From: CALFUK01 sp964450495
GTDB lineage: Bacteria > Bacteroidota > Bacteroidia > Chitinophagales > Saprospiraceae
NCBI GenBank assembly: GCA_964450495.1
Contig: CAYVFU010000011.1
Coordinates: forward strand, 1 to 64,000
Length of the DNA: 64,000 bases
Direction: 5' to 3'
The notes under the pieces are model-generated. The model did no database searches, had not been told where the DNA came from, and saw only the letters and a program-made list of their open reading frames with translations. Positions 44,058 through 52,798 of this stretch are shown here, one piece after another (positions within the stretch are counted from its first letter, which is position 1; each line of letters begins with the position of its first letter). The translations under genes were made by a program, and so were the position numbers.

Positions 44058-44763
44058 AAAGAAAACCTTTTAACAATTTTTCATAGCCTTTTGAATGGCA
44101 TCCAACTGAGTCTTCCATGACTAGATCGGATACATCCGAATTAGTATTTGATTCAGTTTTATAATCAAAGCTAAGTAACACTCTTTGTATTGGTGCATCT
44201 TCAGATTTTCTGATTTGACACTTTTTGAGAATGTTTAATTTATAGCCAGAAGCTAACTCTGTAAAGCGCAAAGAGTCTACAAATGGAAGTATAATTGAAA
44301 ATTTCCCTCCTTCCTTTAGCAAACCAGTAACAGCCAAAAGTAATTCGCCATGGCCTAGTTTGACCGTTTGCCTAAATCCAGAACTTGCGTTTTCTGAAAT
44401 CGCACCACCAGAAAAAAATGGTGGATTACAAATTATGTGATCATAAGTTTTTGTAGACTCCCGAGCAAAATTCTGTATTGACTTTTGAATGATGTTGATC
44501 TTGTCTTTTATTTCTGCCTGCTCTACATTATGTGCTGCTTCTAAACACGATAGTTCATCTATTTCGATAGCATCAATCTTTGCTTCACTGTTTCTTTTGG
44601 CAACGATAATCGCAATTACTCCTGTACCTGTTCCTATATCGAGTATTGACTCATCAGACTCCACATCCACCCAAGTTCCAAGAAGAATCCCATCTTGATT
44701 GACTTTTATGGTATTATCCTTCTGCAGGATGCTGAATGTTTTAAATTTAAATATATCTTCCAA
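44056..44763 (-). CDS. trmN6: tRNA1(Val) adenine-37 N6-methyltransferase-like protein
   Basis: YfiC/TrmN6 methylates A37 in tRNA1(Val). The SAM-binding loop is ILDIGTGTGVIAIIVAKRN and the catalytic motif is IICNPPFFSGG (NPPF), both standard. FKFKTFSILQ at the start matches the family opening, so I chose a TTG start at 44763; a longer frame adding 24 residues from 44835 runs into the promoter of the next gene and has no family match. The gene is divergent from the Pif1-like helicase, whose putative TTG start is 53 bases away. The target tRNA is inferred from the family only. Confidence 0.82.
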   Translation of the reverse strand: MEDIFKFKTFSILQKDNTIKVNQDGILLGTWVDVESDESILDIGTGTGVIAIIVAKRNSEAKIDAIEIDELSCLEAAHNVEQAEIKDKINIIQKSIQNFARESTKTYDHIICNPPFFSGGAISENASSGFRQTVKLGHGELLLAVTGLLKEGGKFSIILPFVDSLRFTELASGYKLNILKKCQIRKSEDAPIQRVLLSFDYKTESNTNSDVSDLVMEDSVGCHSKGYEKLLKGFL

Positions 44764-44816
44764 TCTTTTGATCTTTAGTGATACAAAAGTAATTATATAT
44801 CTAAAACATTGCCAGA

Positions 44817-46109
44817 TTGAGTCTTTTATCTCCAATATCCCTTAGTCCTGAGTTCAATGAAGCCATTACTGAGATGGAACAAAGCAACCGGCACTTATTT
44901 GTCACGGGCAGAGCTGGTACTGGAAAGTCTACCCTACTCAATCTATTTACCTCAACGACAAAAAAGAGAGCTGTTGTACTAGCACCAACTGGAATAGCTG
45001 CTCTAAATGTTAAAGGACAAACGATACATTCGTTCTTCAGGTTGCCGCCTAAAATGCTGGACAAATCAGAAATAACCAAACGGAAGAATCACCGGATTTA
45101 TAAAAAAGTTGATACCATTATCATAGATGAGATATCCATGGTACGTGCAGATATGCTTGATCTCATAGATTATTTTCTTCAAGTAAACAGAGAAGTAGCA
45201 AAGCCATTTGGAGGTGTACAGATGATTTTTTTTGGTGACCTGTATCAACTTCCCCCCATAATCGCTAATCCAGTAGAAAGAGAGATCATCACAACTCGAT
45301 ACGAAAGTCCCTATTTTTTTTCTGCGCATGTCTTGTCAGATAGAGATTCATTCGACATCATAGAATTACAGAAAGTCTTTCGTCAAGAAGAGAAACATTT
45401 CATTCGCTTACTAGACAATATTCGAATGAGACAATTTGATTATGATGATATGGAAGACCTCAACAAAAGACATCTACCAGAGGCAGCGGATCAAGATTTT
45501 TACATCACCATTACAACGCGAAATGATACGGTCAACGCTTTAAATAAAAAACGTTTGTCAGAAATAGATATGCCATCCTTTTACTATGAAGCAAAAACAA
45601 CCGGTGTCTTCAATCCTAAAATCTATCCAACAGGCTCAATATTGGAATTTAAGGTAGGTTCTCAAGTTATATTTATAAAAAATGATCCAGAAAAGAACTT
45701 TGTCAATGGCACCATTGGTAAAATAGTTCAACTGGATCAAGACAGCATCAAGGTAGCAATCCAAACAAAAGAGGAAGAAATCAAATACATAGATGTCGTA
45801 AGACTAGAATGGGAAATGACAAAGTATGCGCTGGATGAAAAGAACAATAAAGTCATATCCGAAACCATTGGCTCATTTACACAATACCCATTAAAACTAG
45901 CATGGGCCATCACTGTACACAAATCTCAAGGGCAAACTTTTGATCGTGCAATCATAGATATTGGTAAAGGCGCATTCGAATATGGCCAAACCTATGTGGC
46001 ACTAAGTCGCTGCCGCACACTTGATGGAGTTATATTAAAACGACCCATAAAACCAACTGATGTTATGGTAGACGAACGCGTGACTGAATTTTATCAACGA
46101 AGAAGATAG
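44817..46109 (+). CDS. Pif1/RecD-like superfamily 1 DNA helicase
   Basis: The 430-residue protein has the SF1B helicase motifs in order: Walker A GRAGTGKST (31-39), TIHSFF (about 71-76), Walker B IIIDEISMV (about 100-108), QMIFFGDLYQLPPI (about 130-143), and motif VI VHKSQGQTFD near residue 372 with VALSRCR. These fit Pif1-like 5'-3' helicases used in replication and recombination, shorter than the classical Pif1. The start is TTG at 44817; a Met at residue 20 is an alternative but would cut the region before Walker A. No recBC genes are near. Confidence 0.85.
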   Translation: MSLLSPISLSPEFNEAITEMEQSNRHLFVTGRAGTGKSTLLNLFTSTTKKRAVVLAPTGIAALNVKGQTIHSFFRLPPKMLDKSEITKRKNHRIYKKVDTIIIDEISMVRADMLDLIDYFLQVNREVAKPFGGVQMIFFGDLYQLPPIIANPVEREIITTRYESPYFFSAHVLSDRDSFDIIELQKVFRQEEKHFIRLLDNIRMRQFDYDDMEDLNKRHLPEAADQDFYITITTRNDTVNALNKKRLSEIDMPSFYYEAKTTGVFNPKIYPTGSILEFKVGSQVIFIKNDPEKNFVNGTIGKIVQLDQDSIKVAIQTKEEEIKYIDVVRLEWEMTKYALDEKNNKVISETIGSFTQYPLKLAWAITVHKSQGQTFDRAIIDIGKGAFEYGQTYVALSRCRTLDGVILKRPIKPTDVMVDERVTEFYQRRR

Positions 46110-46114
46110 TTTTA

Positions 46115-46642
46115 CTAGTGTAAAGCTGCTTTAATCTCTAGGCCAGATATGATTTGACCTTCTTGATCTACCCACCACTGCAAACGGTCATAGACTTGTT
46201 GTTCTGGAAAATAATGTAATGCCATTTTAACAAAAATATGTCCATGTTTAGCTTCTGAAACCCACAGCATTTTATAGAATTTTCTCATTTCTTCTTCTTG
46301 TAGATTCTCAGCCACTAGTCTGAATCGCTCAGCCCCTCTTGTTTCGACTACACTTGCGATTAGTAATCTATCCATGAATCGTTCAAGCCTACCGTCATGA
46401 CACTTTTTGACAAGCTGTTTTACGTATAAGTCCTCAGGTATCTTATGCCGCAACTGTACGCCTCGAGCTTCCATTATCTTATACACCATTTGAAAGTGCT
46501 CCAACTCCTCTACTCCTGTCTCGATTAATTCAGGGATTATTTCTAACCTGTCTGGATATTTGGCAACTAGGCTCATTGCCATGGAAGAAGCTTTACGTTC
46601 ACAATCAGCATGATCTTGCAAAAAGGAGTCGAAGTCAGCCAA
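46115..46642 (-). CDS. miaE: MiaE-like tRNA hydroxylase (ferritin-like)
   Basis: MiaE hydroxylates the isopentenyl group of ms2i6A37 in tRNA with a di-iron centre. The metal ligands are visible: DHADCERKAS, EELEHFQMVYKI, ETRGAERF and EAKHGHIF, each with the Glu/His pair of a ferritin-like four-helix bundle. The first start codon in frame is TTG at 46642, but the frame stays open for 20 codons upstream and encodes IKLNLDIAVPSSQEWIDAV, which looks like the conserved N-terminus of MiaE; that reading would begin at an ATC at 46697-46699. Either a non-standard start is used or the start was mutated. It follows a 43-residue membrane gene. Confidence 0.8.
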   Translation of the reverse strand: MADFDSFLQDHADCERKASSMAMSLVAKYPDRLEIIPELIETGVEELEHFQMVYKIMEARGVQLRHKIPEDLYVKQLVKKCHDGRLERFMDRLLIASVVETRGAERFRLVAENLQEEEMRKFYKMLWVSEAKHGHIFVKMALHYFPEQQVYDRLQWWVDQEGQIISGLEIKAALH

Positions 46643-46710
46643 TACTGCGTCAATCCATTCCTGACTACTAGGAACGGCTATATCTAAATTTAACTTGATG
46701 GTTGAAAAGT

Positions 46711-46842
46711 TTAGCTATTTAAAAAATAGGCAAATGCAAGAACTACGCATATAATGGTTATGATTGCTGTCCACATGAAAAAAGCTTTTTCCTGTGCTTT
46801 CTCCCGCAATTCTGCTTTTCTTTTTCTCTTAGATTGTGCCAT
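46711..46842 (-). CDS. 43-residue single-pass membrane protein
   Basis: A clean ATG-to-TAA frame encodes a basic, Lys/Arg-rich N-terminus (AQSKRKRKAELREKAQEK) followed by one membrane helix (MWTAIITIICVVLAFAYFL, about 23-41). The positive-inside rule places the N-terminus in the cytoplasm. It is just upstream of the MiaE-like gene; its stop lies 11 bases before that gene's apparent ATC codon, so the two could be coupled. The length and clear helix make a small gene more likely than chance, but no function can be given. Confidence 0.55.
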   Translation of the reverse strand: MAQSKRKRKAELREKAQEKAFFMWTAIITIICVVLAFAYFLNS

Positions 46843-46944
46843 GATAAAACTATTTACCCTAATTTATAATGTCTTGCCAATATAACCAAATAAACCTATG
46901 GTACAGTAACAAGTATCGTATAGTCAATTCCTACAAACAAAAAC

Positions 46945-47634
46945 TTAACCATCCCTAAATTGATATCCGACACCTTTTAGTGTGACTATTGCTACATTAG
47001 GGTCTTTCGCCAAATAACCACGCAATTTCGTAATGTAAACATCTAAATTTCGAGAGTTATAAAAGGAATCGTCTCCCCATGCTTTAAGAAGAATGTCCTT
47101 GCGTTCAGTGACTTCATTTTTGTTTTGGCACAACAATTCTAAAATCTGCGTCTCTTTATGTGATAATTTTTTCGAGGAAGAATCAAAGGCCAATTCAAAT
47201 CGTTTTGGATAAAATCTATACATAGAACCAATTGAATATTCAACCAACTCTTCTTTTTCACTAACTGGTGCGGGTTTAGACTTTAAGAGATATTGGATGC
47301 GTACAATTAACTCTTCTATGCTAAAGGGCTTCCGCATATAATCATTAGCACCAAGTTCAAATCCTTTTATGACGTCAGCCGTTTGATCTTTCGCACTAAG
47401 AATTAGTATCGGGATTTGATTATCAATGGCACGAATATCTTTGGCAATGTCAAAACCATTCCGGCCAGGTAGCATAATATCTAAGACACACAACTCAAAA
47501 TTATTTGTCTGAAACGAAGGGATTACTTCACTTCCATTGGAAATATGAGTGACAGTAAAATCCTTCAGTTCTAGTGTTTCTCGGACCACTTTGGCTAGAA
47601 AAGGCTCATCCTCTACATATAATATCCTGCTCAT
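46945..47634 (-). CDS. OmpR-family response regulator
   Basis: The 229-residue protein has a receiver domain with VEDE (7-10), the phospho-acceptor Asp52 in CVLDIMLPGRNG, LSAKD (about 87) and the KP of MRKPFS (about 107). The C-terminal winged helix (about 130-229) contains ELLCQNKNEVTERKDILLKA and RNLDVYITKLRGYLAKDP with VTLKGVGYQF, so it binds DNA as an OmpR/PhoB-type dimer on direct repeats. Its start overlaps the kinase stop by ATGA. The most likely target is the divergent GLPGLI/TonB operon, where three ATTAACCT repeats lie 10 and 21 bases apart. Confidence 0.92.
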   Translation of the reverse strand: MSRILYVEDEPFLAKVVRETLELKDFTVTHISNGSEVIPSFQTNNFELCVLDIMLPGRNGFDIAKDIRAIDNQIPILILSAKDQTADVIKGFELGANDYMRKPFSIEELIVRIQYLLKSKPAPVSEKEELVEYSIGSMYRFYPKRFELAFDSSSKKLSHKETQILELLCQNKNEVTERKDILLKAWGDDSFYNSRNLDVYITKLRGYLAKDPNVAIVTLKGVGYQFRDG

Positions 47635-49097
47635 TTAACTTTCGGAATTTTAATGATAAAAGTAGTCCCCTTTCCAAATATACTTTCAAGTTGTATTGTT
47701 CCGTTATGCTTCCTCACAACATCTGCCGAATAATTAAGTCCGATACCATGACCTTTCACTTCATGAATATCTTGACTTGGCACTCGAAAAAATCGATCAA
47801 AAACTATAGATTGATACTCTTTAGGTATGCCTATGCCTTTATCTTCTATAGATAATAACACTACCTCACTTTCCTCTATAATCGATATATCTACTTCAGG
47901 TTTATTCTTCGAATATTTAATGGCATTATCTAGTAAATTATAAAGCATGTTGGTCAAGTGGACTTGATCACCAAGAACATTAAAATTTTCACCCGTAGCA
48001 TCATATTGAATGTCAACCATGTGTTTATCAAAATGAAGGGACATTGATTTCAACATTTCTTCTAAAAGCTCTCGTATATCCACTCTTTCAAATTTCATAG
48101 TCACTTCACCTGAATTGAAAGCCGACATTTTCATGACCTTATCAACCAGAATATTTAATCTATTGATTTCATGTTTAGAAATATTAAAATACTCCTGTCG
48201 CTTAGCAGCATTCTCAATAAGCCCGAAATTACTCAATGATTCTAATGCCACGCCCACGGTAGCAATTGGAGTTTTGAGTTCATGAGTCATATTGCTGATA
48301 AATTCGGATTTCATCTGTATCAGGTTTTCTTGATTTTTCCTAGCCCGTGCTATCATATAAAATGCAAGTGAAACAAAACCGAATAAGATACTACTCATTA
48401 ATAAAGAAGGAAAAATCTTTTTAATTAAATAGCTATTGAAATTCTCAAAGACTGCAAATTTCTGTACTGACACATCCATTGGTACTTTAAATGGTAAAGC
48501 CATTAGTGTTTGTGCAACTTTCGATTTTTTTGGGAAGGTATCAATGTAAAATTCTGAAGGCAAATTTTCCTTCAATAATTGATTTACAAATATGACCTTA
48601 ACCTCTTCAACGATGTCCGCCGTACCTGACAGATGATCAATAATAACCTTAATGTCTCTTTTCGCAGATTGTTCAGTACTTGTACCAAAGGTATTATGCA
48701 TATTTGCTTCATCACTTATGATAAGTTGAACTGTATCATTAACAATTAAAGAATCAAAGTCATGACGTCCTCTATTTTCGTTATCCATATGAATACTTAA
48801 ATTAATAGACGTCTCTTCACCTTCTACATAAACTTTAACAGAATCGGAAGCAGCATAAGCACTTTTAATTTCCGTGGTCACATCCATTAAACTGTCGAGT
48901 TCAAAACTAAAAATAGAACTGACTAATGAATCATTGTAGCTACTATAGGCAAGAGCCATTTGGACATCTAGATCCCTTTTTAATTCTGCACTTTCTTGCT
49001 TGTATTGATTGACATTCCAGTATATAAGGAATGTTGCGAGCAACAACAAACTAAGCCACATCATTAAACTAGACAAATCGAAAACCTTCTTATCCAT
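47631..49097 (-). CDS. Two-component sensor histidine kinase
   Basis: The 488-residue protein has two membrane helices (about 11-27 and 229-249) that enclose a periplasmic sensor of about 200 residues with no obvious known fold. The HisKA domain contains NMTHELKTPIAT with the phospho-His at 272. The ATPase domain has the N box NLLDNAIKYSKNKPEVDI, IEDKGIGIPKE and GHGIGLNYSADVV. The response regulator gene follows with an ATGA overlap. The signal is unknown, but the divergent operon encodes envelope proteins, so an envelope or peptide cue is plausible. Confidence 0.92.
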   Translation of the reverse strand: MDKKVFDLSSLMMWLSLLLLATFLIYWNVNQYKQESAELKRDLDVQMALAYSSYNDSLVSSIFSFELDSLMDVTTEIKSAYAASDSVKVYVEGEETSINLSIHMDNENRGRHDFDSLIVNDTVQLIISDEANMHNTFGTSTEQSAKRDIKVIIDHLSGTADIVEEVKVIFVNQLLKENLPSEFYIDTFPKKSKVAQTLMALPFKVPMDVSVQKFAVFENFNSYLIKKIFPSLLMSSILFGFVSLAFYMIARARKNQENLIQMKSEFISNMTHELKTPIATVGVALESLSNFGLIENAAKRQEYFNISKHEINRLNILVDKVMKMSAFNSGEVTMKFERVDIRELLEEMLKSMSLHFDKHMVDIQYDATGENFNVLGDQVHLTNMLYNLLDNAIKYSKNKPEVDISIIEESEVVLLSIEDKGIGIPKEYQSIVFDRFFRVPSQDIHEVKGHGIGLNYSADVVRKHNGTIQLESIFGKGTTFIIKIPKVK

Positions 49098-49139
49098 TTA
49101 AAACAAAAATAGCTTAAGTAATCAATAGTACACAAGTCG

Positions 49140-49178
49140 ATTAACCTTAATTAACCTTGTTTCAATGTTGATTAACCT
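49140..49178. promoter_or_regulatory. Three direct repeats, likely response-regulator operator
   Basis: ATTAACCT occurs at 49140-49147, 49150-49157 and 49171-49178, with starts 10 and 21 bases apart, so all three face the same side of the helix. They sit between the histidine-kinase gene and the divergent GLPGLI/TonB operon. Direct repeats with a 10-11-base period are how OmpR/PhoB-type regulators bind, and such a regulator is encoded 1.5 kb away. The last repeat ends about 20 bases upstream of a TAnnTTTG element, a normal activator position. Confidence 0.65.
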
Positions 49179-49198
49179 GCTTTGCTTCGAATCAACTC

Positions 49199-49206
49199 TA
49201 CATTTG
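49199..49206 (+). promoter_or_regulatory. TACATTTG -7 promoter element
   Basis: TACATTTG matches the Bacteroidota TAnnTTTG element exactly and lies 20 bases before the GLPGLI start. A TTTG at 49181-49184 is 14 bases upstream, closer than the usual -33 spacing, as expected if an activator helps recruit polymerase. Confidence 0.55.
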
Positions 49207-49226
49207 TATCAACAAAATTTTTAATA

Positions 49227-49997
49227 ATGAAATCATTAGCAAGTCTACTTCTTTTACTTTTCTATTATTCAATAATAGCTCAAACAGGAATGATTAAATA
49301 TACTGAAACCATAAAAATGGATTTCGAAATAGAAACTCCTGATGAAGCAAGTGCCCAAGGCATAGATATCTCAGGTCTAATGCCCGAATCTATGACGCAA
49401 TCCAAGGAGTTGTATTTTACCGATTCTGAGTTCTCATTTATTGACGCCAAGAATAATGAAAGTCAAGATCAAGAAATGGAAAGTGATGATGGCAGTGTAA
49501 AAATTGTTATCCAGATGAATGAAGATGACGAAATTTTCTATACAAATCTAAGTAGTGCCAATACAATTCACCAGACTTCTTTTATGGGAAAACAGTTTCT
49601 TATAGAACAAGAATTAGCTGTGCCCAAATGGAAACTAACTGGAGAGAAGATAAATTACTTAGGTTACGAATGCCATAAAGCAGAATTATTCATACCTAAA
49701 TCAGGGAAAGACAAAGACAAACACATCGTTGCTTGGTTTGCTCCTTCCATTCCCTTTCAAGTAGGCCCACAGAACTATCACTCTCTACCTGGAGCCATTT
49801 TAATGTTGTCAGAAAATGTTGACAAAGTCACATATCAGGCTACAGAAATAAATATGGATATAGATGTCTCAGAAAAAATTAAAAAACCAAAGAAGGGAAA
49901 ATCAGTATCTCCACTCGAATTTGAAAAAATCATCGAAGAGAAAGAGAAAGAACTAAAACAATTGTCAGGTGGTAATAGCATAATAATCAGAAACTAA
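49227..49997 (+). CDS. GLPGLI family exported protein
   Basis: GLPGLI proteins are small exported Bacteroidota proteins, usually paired with TonB-dependent receptors; the function is unknown. The Met of KSLASLLLLLFYYSIIAQ gives a clean signal peptide and was preferred over an upstream TTG. The diagnostic motif GLPGLI is here SLPGAILML (about 186-194), a relaxed version; the flanking QVGPQNYH is typical. The C-terminal KPKKGKSVSPLEFEKIIEEKEKEL is a charged helix. The receptor gene follows 18 bases later, so the pair is an operon under the putative two-component control. Confidence 0.85.
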   Translation: MKSLASLLLLLFYYSIIAQTGMIKYTETIKMDFEIETPDEASAQGIDISGLMPESMTQSKELYFTDSEFSFIDAKNNESQDQEMESDDGSVKIVIQMNEDDEIFYTNLSSANTIHQTSFMGKQFLIEQELAVPKWKLTGEKINYLGYECHKAELFIPKSGKDKDKHIVAWFAPSIPFQVGPQNYHSLPGAILMLSENVDKVTYQATEINMDIDVSEKIKKPKKGKSVSPLEFEKIIEEKEKELKQLSGGNSIIIRN

Positions 49998-50015
49998 AGA
50001 CAAAAAAGTTCCAAA

Positions 50016-52739
50016 ATGAATATTAGACAATTTCTTCAAGCAATAGTCATTTTATCGCTTTCTATTGTTACTACCTACTCTCAATATAGCTTGATTGGAA
50101 GTGTTTCAGATGAAGAGTTAGTCAAACTGCAAGGTGCAACTGTCGTATTGCTTGATTCAGACTCGATTATTGTTTCATTCAACATCACAAGTGAATACGG
50201 CAAGTTTGAACTTGAGAACTTAAAAAAAGGTGACTACATCCTACAAGTATCCTATGTTTCCTATTCAAACTTTAGTGAGAATTACACTGTAAATGGAGAT
50301 AGCCAACTAATAGATATTGGAAACATCACCTTATTCGAATCTAGTGAACTCTTACAGGAAGTAACTATAAAATCTGAACACATTCCGATGGGAATCCAAG
50401 GTGACACCATCACATATAATGCTACAGCCTTTAAAACAAGGCCCGGTGCAAATGTAGAGGATCTCTTAAAAAGACTCCCAGGAATAGAAGTTCAACGTGA
50501 TGGATCAATAAAAGCACAAGGTGAAAATGTGGAGAAAGTATTGGTCGATGGGAAGGAATTCTTTGGCAATGACCCCACTATTGCTACAAAAAATCTAGAA
50601 GCAGAAGCAGTTGAAAAAGTACAGGTTTTCGACAAACAATCTGACATGGCAGAATTCACTGGAATCGAAGATGGTGAAGATGAAAAAACAATAAATCTAA
50701 AACTTAAAGAAGAATATAAATCAGGAGGGTTTGGTAATATAAATGTGGAAAAAGGGACAGATGACAGGTATCAAGGCAAGTTAAATTACAATAGATTTAA
50801 TACAGCTATGCAAGCATCTGTAATTGTATCTGCGAACAATGTGAACAAACAAGCCTTTTCATTCAATGAGTATATTTCTTTAATGGGAGGATTGAACGAA
50901 GGTTTATCTAGAAATTTCACAGACTTTAACTTCAGTGAATTTGGATCATCACGAGCACCCGAAGGTATAACAGACAATTATACTTCCGGTCTAAATTTTA
51001 ATTATGATTTTAGTGAAAAATTGGCTTTAACAAGTAATTATTTTTATCTGCAAAGTGACAGGAGTATAAATCGAACGAGCAATTCAGAGCAGTTTGTAAA
51101 TCAACAATCCATAAATTCTGTAGATACACTAAATAGCAACAGTAAAAAACAACAACACAGGATTAGATCAAAATTAGTCTATAAACAGAATCCATTTACT
51201 CAACTTGTAATGAAAAATAATTTAGGGATAAGCAAGACTGATGAAATGTTAAATGGAAATTCAATCTTCGAATCAATAAATCAACGGAACCAAACCAACA
51301 CATTCAATATATCAAATGGAATAAGTATTGCTTATGACGGTTCTTTTCAACTAAGGAAAAAATTCGGCAAAAAAGGAAGAAATTGGATTAATACCATTAC
51401 ATATTCAATTAAAGATGAAGAAGAACAAGAAAATGTATTAAATCACTTTAATTTGCAAACTGGCTCTATAGTGCTAAATCAAGATCAAGAATATACAAGC
51501 AGGGAACAAAACATTTCATTCAAGACAAGATATACAGAACCATTAGGCAGTGGGTATTACTTAGGTATCGCGTACTCTTTGCAACAGAATGAAGAATCTC
51601 CATTGAAAAATTTCTTCGATATTGCGGACGAGAATCGATTATTAAATGAAGAATTAAGTGCAGATTTCATTAAAAACCTTGATATTCAAACTGGAAGATT
51701 ATCTATAAAACGAAATAGAAAAAAATCTAAACTGACATTACATTTAAACTATCAAAGCACCAGATTGGTAGGAAAAATAAACTCGGACGATGAAATAACT
51801 AATTTCTCAAATCACTTTTTGCCATCACTTAATTACGACTTAGACATATCTAACAATACGTCATTAAGCACAAGTTATTATACTTCTGTAACAACACCTC
51901 TTTTAAACCAATTGATTCCTTTTCCAAATAATACCAATGCAAATGTAATTATCAACGGCAATGCAAACCTACGCCCCTCTTTCACACATACAGCTCAGGT
52001 AAACCTTAATCTGTTTGATAATTTTAATTTTAGAAATTTGTTTGCTAATGTTCGGTTGAATATTATTAAAGATAAAATAGTCAATAGCATCAAAATTGAC
52101 AGTGACTTATTACGTAGAATCACTCCTATAAATACAAATAATTTTATCAATACTACAAGCTACATTTCATACTCGGAGCCAATTCGAGCTTTAAAATTAA
52201 AGTATGAAATTAGTGGACAATCTTACTTTTCAAAGTATGTCTCCTTTTTAAACGATCTTGAAAGTCAAGTATCCGAGTCAAATACATATTTATCAGTTAC
52301 TTTAGAAAATAGAAATAAGAATACGCGTGATATTGCAACAGGAATAAAAGTAGATTACAGCACGAGATCCTATGCAATAAATGAATCTTTTAACCAGAAA
52401 TATTTCAGTTATACATTCTTTTTAGACGGCCATTGGAATATTACAGAAGGCCTAACTTTTAGTACAACTTTGGATTTAATCAAATATTCAGGAGAAGATT
52501 TTTCTATTGCTGAAGATTATGCTCTTTGGAATGCAACTCTTGAAAACTCATTTAAGAACAATAACTTTTCAATATATATTTCCGCTTTTGATTTACTTGG
52601 TGAAAATCAAGGCATAAGTCGGTTTGGTGGCATTAATGTTATCGGTGAAAACAGATTTAATACGCTTGGTCGTTACGTATCTTTAGGACTGCTATATCGA
52701 ATTGGCAAATCTCGAAATAATGCTATTAAGCTAAATTAA
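50016..52739 (+). CDS. TonB-dependent receptor-like outer-membrane beta-barrel protein
   Basis: The 907-residue protein has a signal peptide (about 1-22), a carboxypeptidase-regulatory-like beta-sandwich (about 25-115: LIGSVSDEELVKLQGATVVL), a plug-like domain (about 145-215: PGANVEDLLKRLPGIEVQRD and KVLVDGKEFFGNDP) and a large C-terminal beta barrel with aromatic-rich strands (SYYTSVTTPLLNQLIPFPNN). A clear TonB box is not visible, so it may be an outer membrane beta-barrel protein of the same fold that works without TonB. With the GLPGLI gene 18 bases before it and a divergent two-component system, it probably senses or imports a specific compound. Confidence 0.85.
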   Translation: MNIRQFLQAIVILSLSIVTTYSQYSLIGSVSDEELVKLQGATVVLLDSDSIIVSFNITSEYGKFELENLKKGDYILQVSYVSYSNFSENYTVNGDSQLIDIGNITLFESSELLQEVTIKSEHIPMGIQGDTITYNATAFKTRPGANVEDLLKRLPGIEVQRDGSIKAQGENVEKVLVDGKEFFGNDPTIATKNLEAEAVEKVQVFDKQSDMAEFTGIEDGEDEKTINLKLKEEYKSGGFGNINVEKGTDDRYQGKLNYNRFNTAMQASVIVSANNVNKQAFSFNEYISLMGGLNEGLSRNFTDFNFSEFGSSRAPEGITDNYTSGLNFNYDFSEKLALTSNYFYLQSDRSINRTSNSEQFVNQQSINSVDTLNSNSKKQQHRIRSKLVYKQNPFTQLVMKNNLGISKTDEMLNGNSIFESINQRNQTNTFNISNGISIAYDGSFQLRKKFGKKGRNWINTITYSIKDEEEQENVLNHFNLQTGSIVLNQDQEYTSREQNISFKTRYTEPLGSGYYLGIAYSLQQNEESPLKNFFDIADENRLLNEELSADFIKNLDIQTGRLSIKRNRKKSKLTLHLNYQSTRLVGKINSDDEITNFSNHFLPSLNYDLDISNNTSLSTSYYTSVTTPLLNQLIPFPNNTNANVIINGNANLRPSFTHTAQVNLNLFDNFNFRNLFANVRLNIIKDKIVNSIKIDSDLLRRITPINTNNFINTTSYISYSEPIRALKLKYEISGQSYFSKYVSFLNDLESQVSESNTYLSVTLENRNKNTRDIATGIKVDYSTRSYAINESFNQKYFSYTFFLDGHWNITEGLTFSTTLDLIKYSGEDFSIAEDYALWNATLENSFKNNNFSIYISAFDLLGENQGISRFGGINVIGENRFNTLGRYVSLGLLYRIGKSRNNAIKLN

Positions 52740-52798
52740 ATTGATCGACTCACTTAATTAAAGTGAATAACGAAATAAATAAAAATGCGTATTCACAT

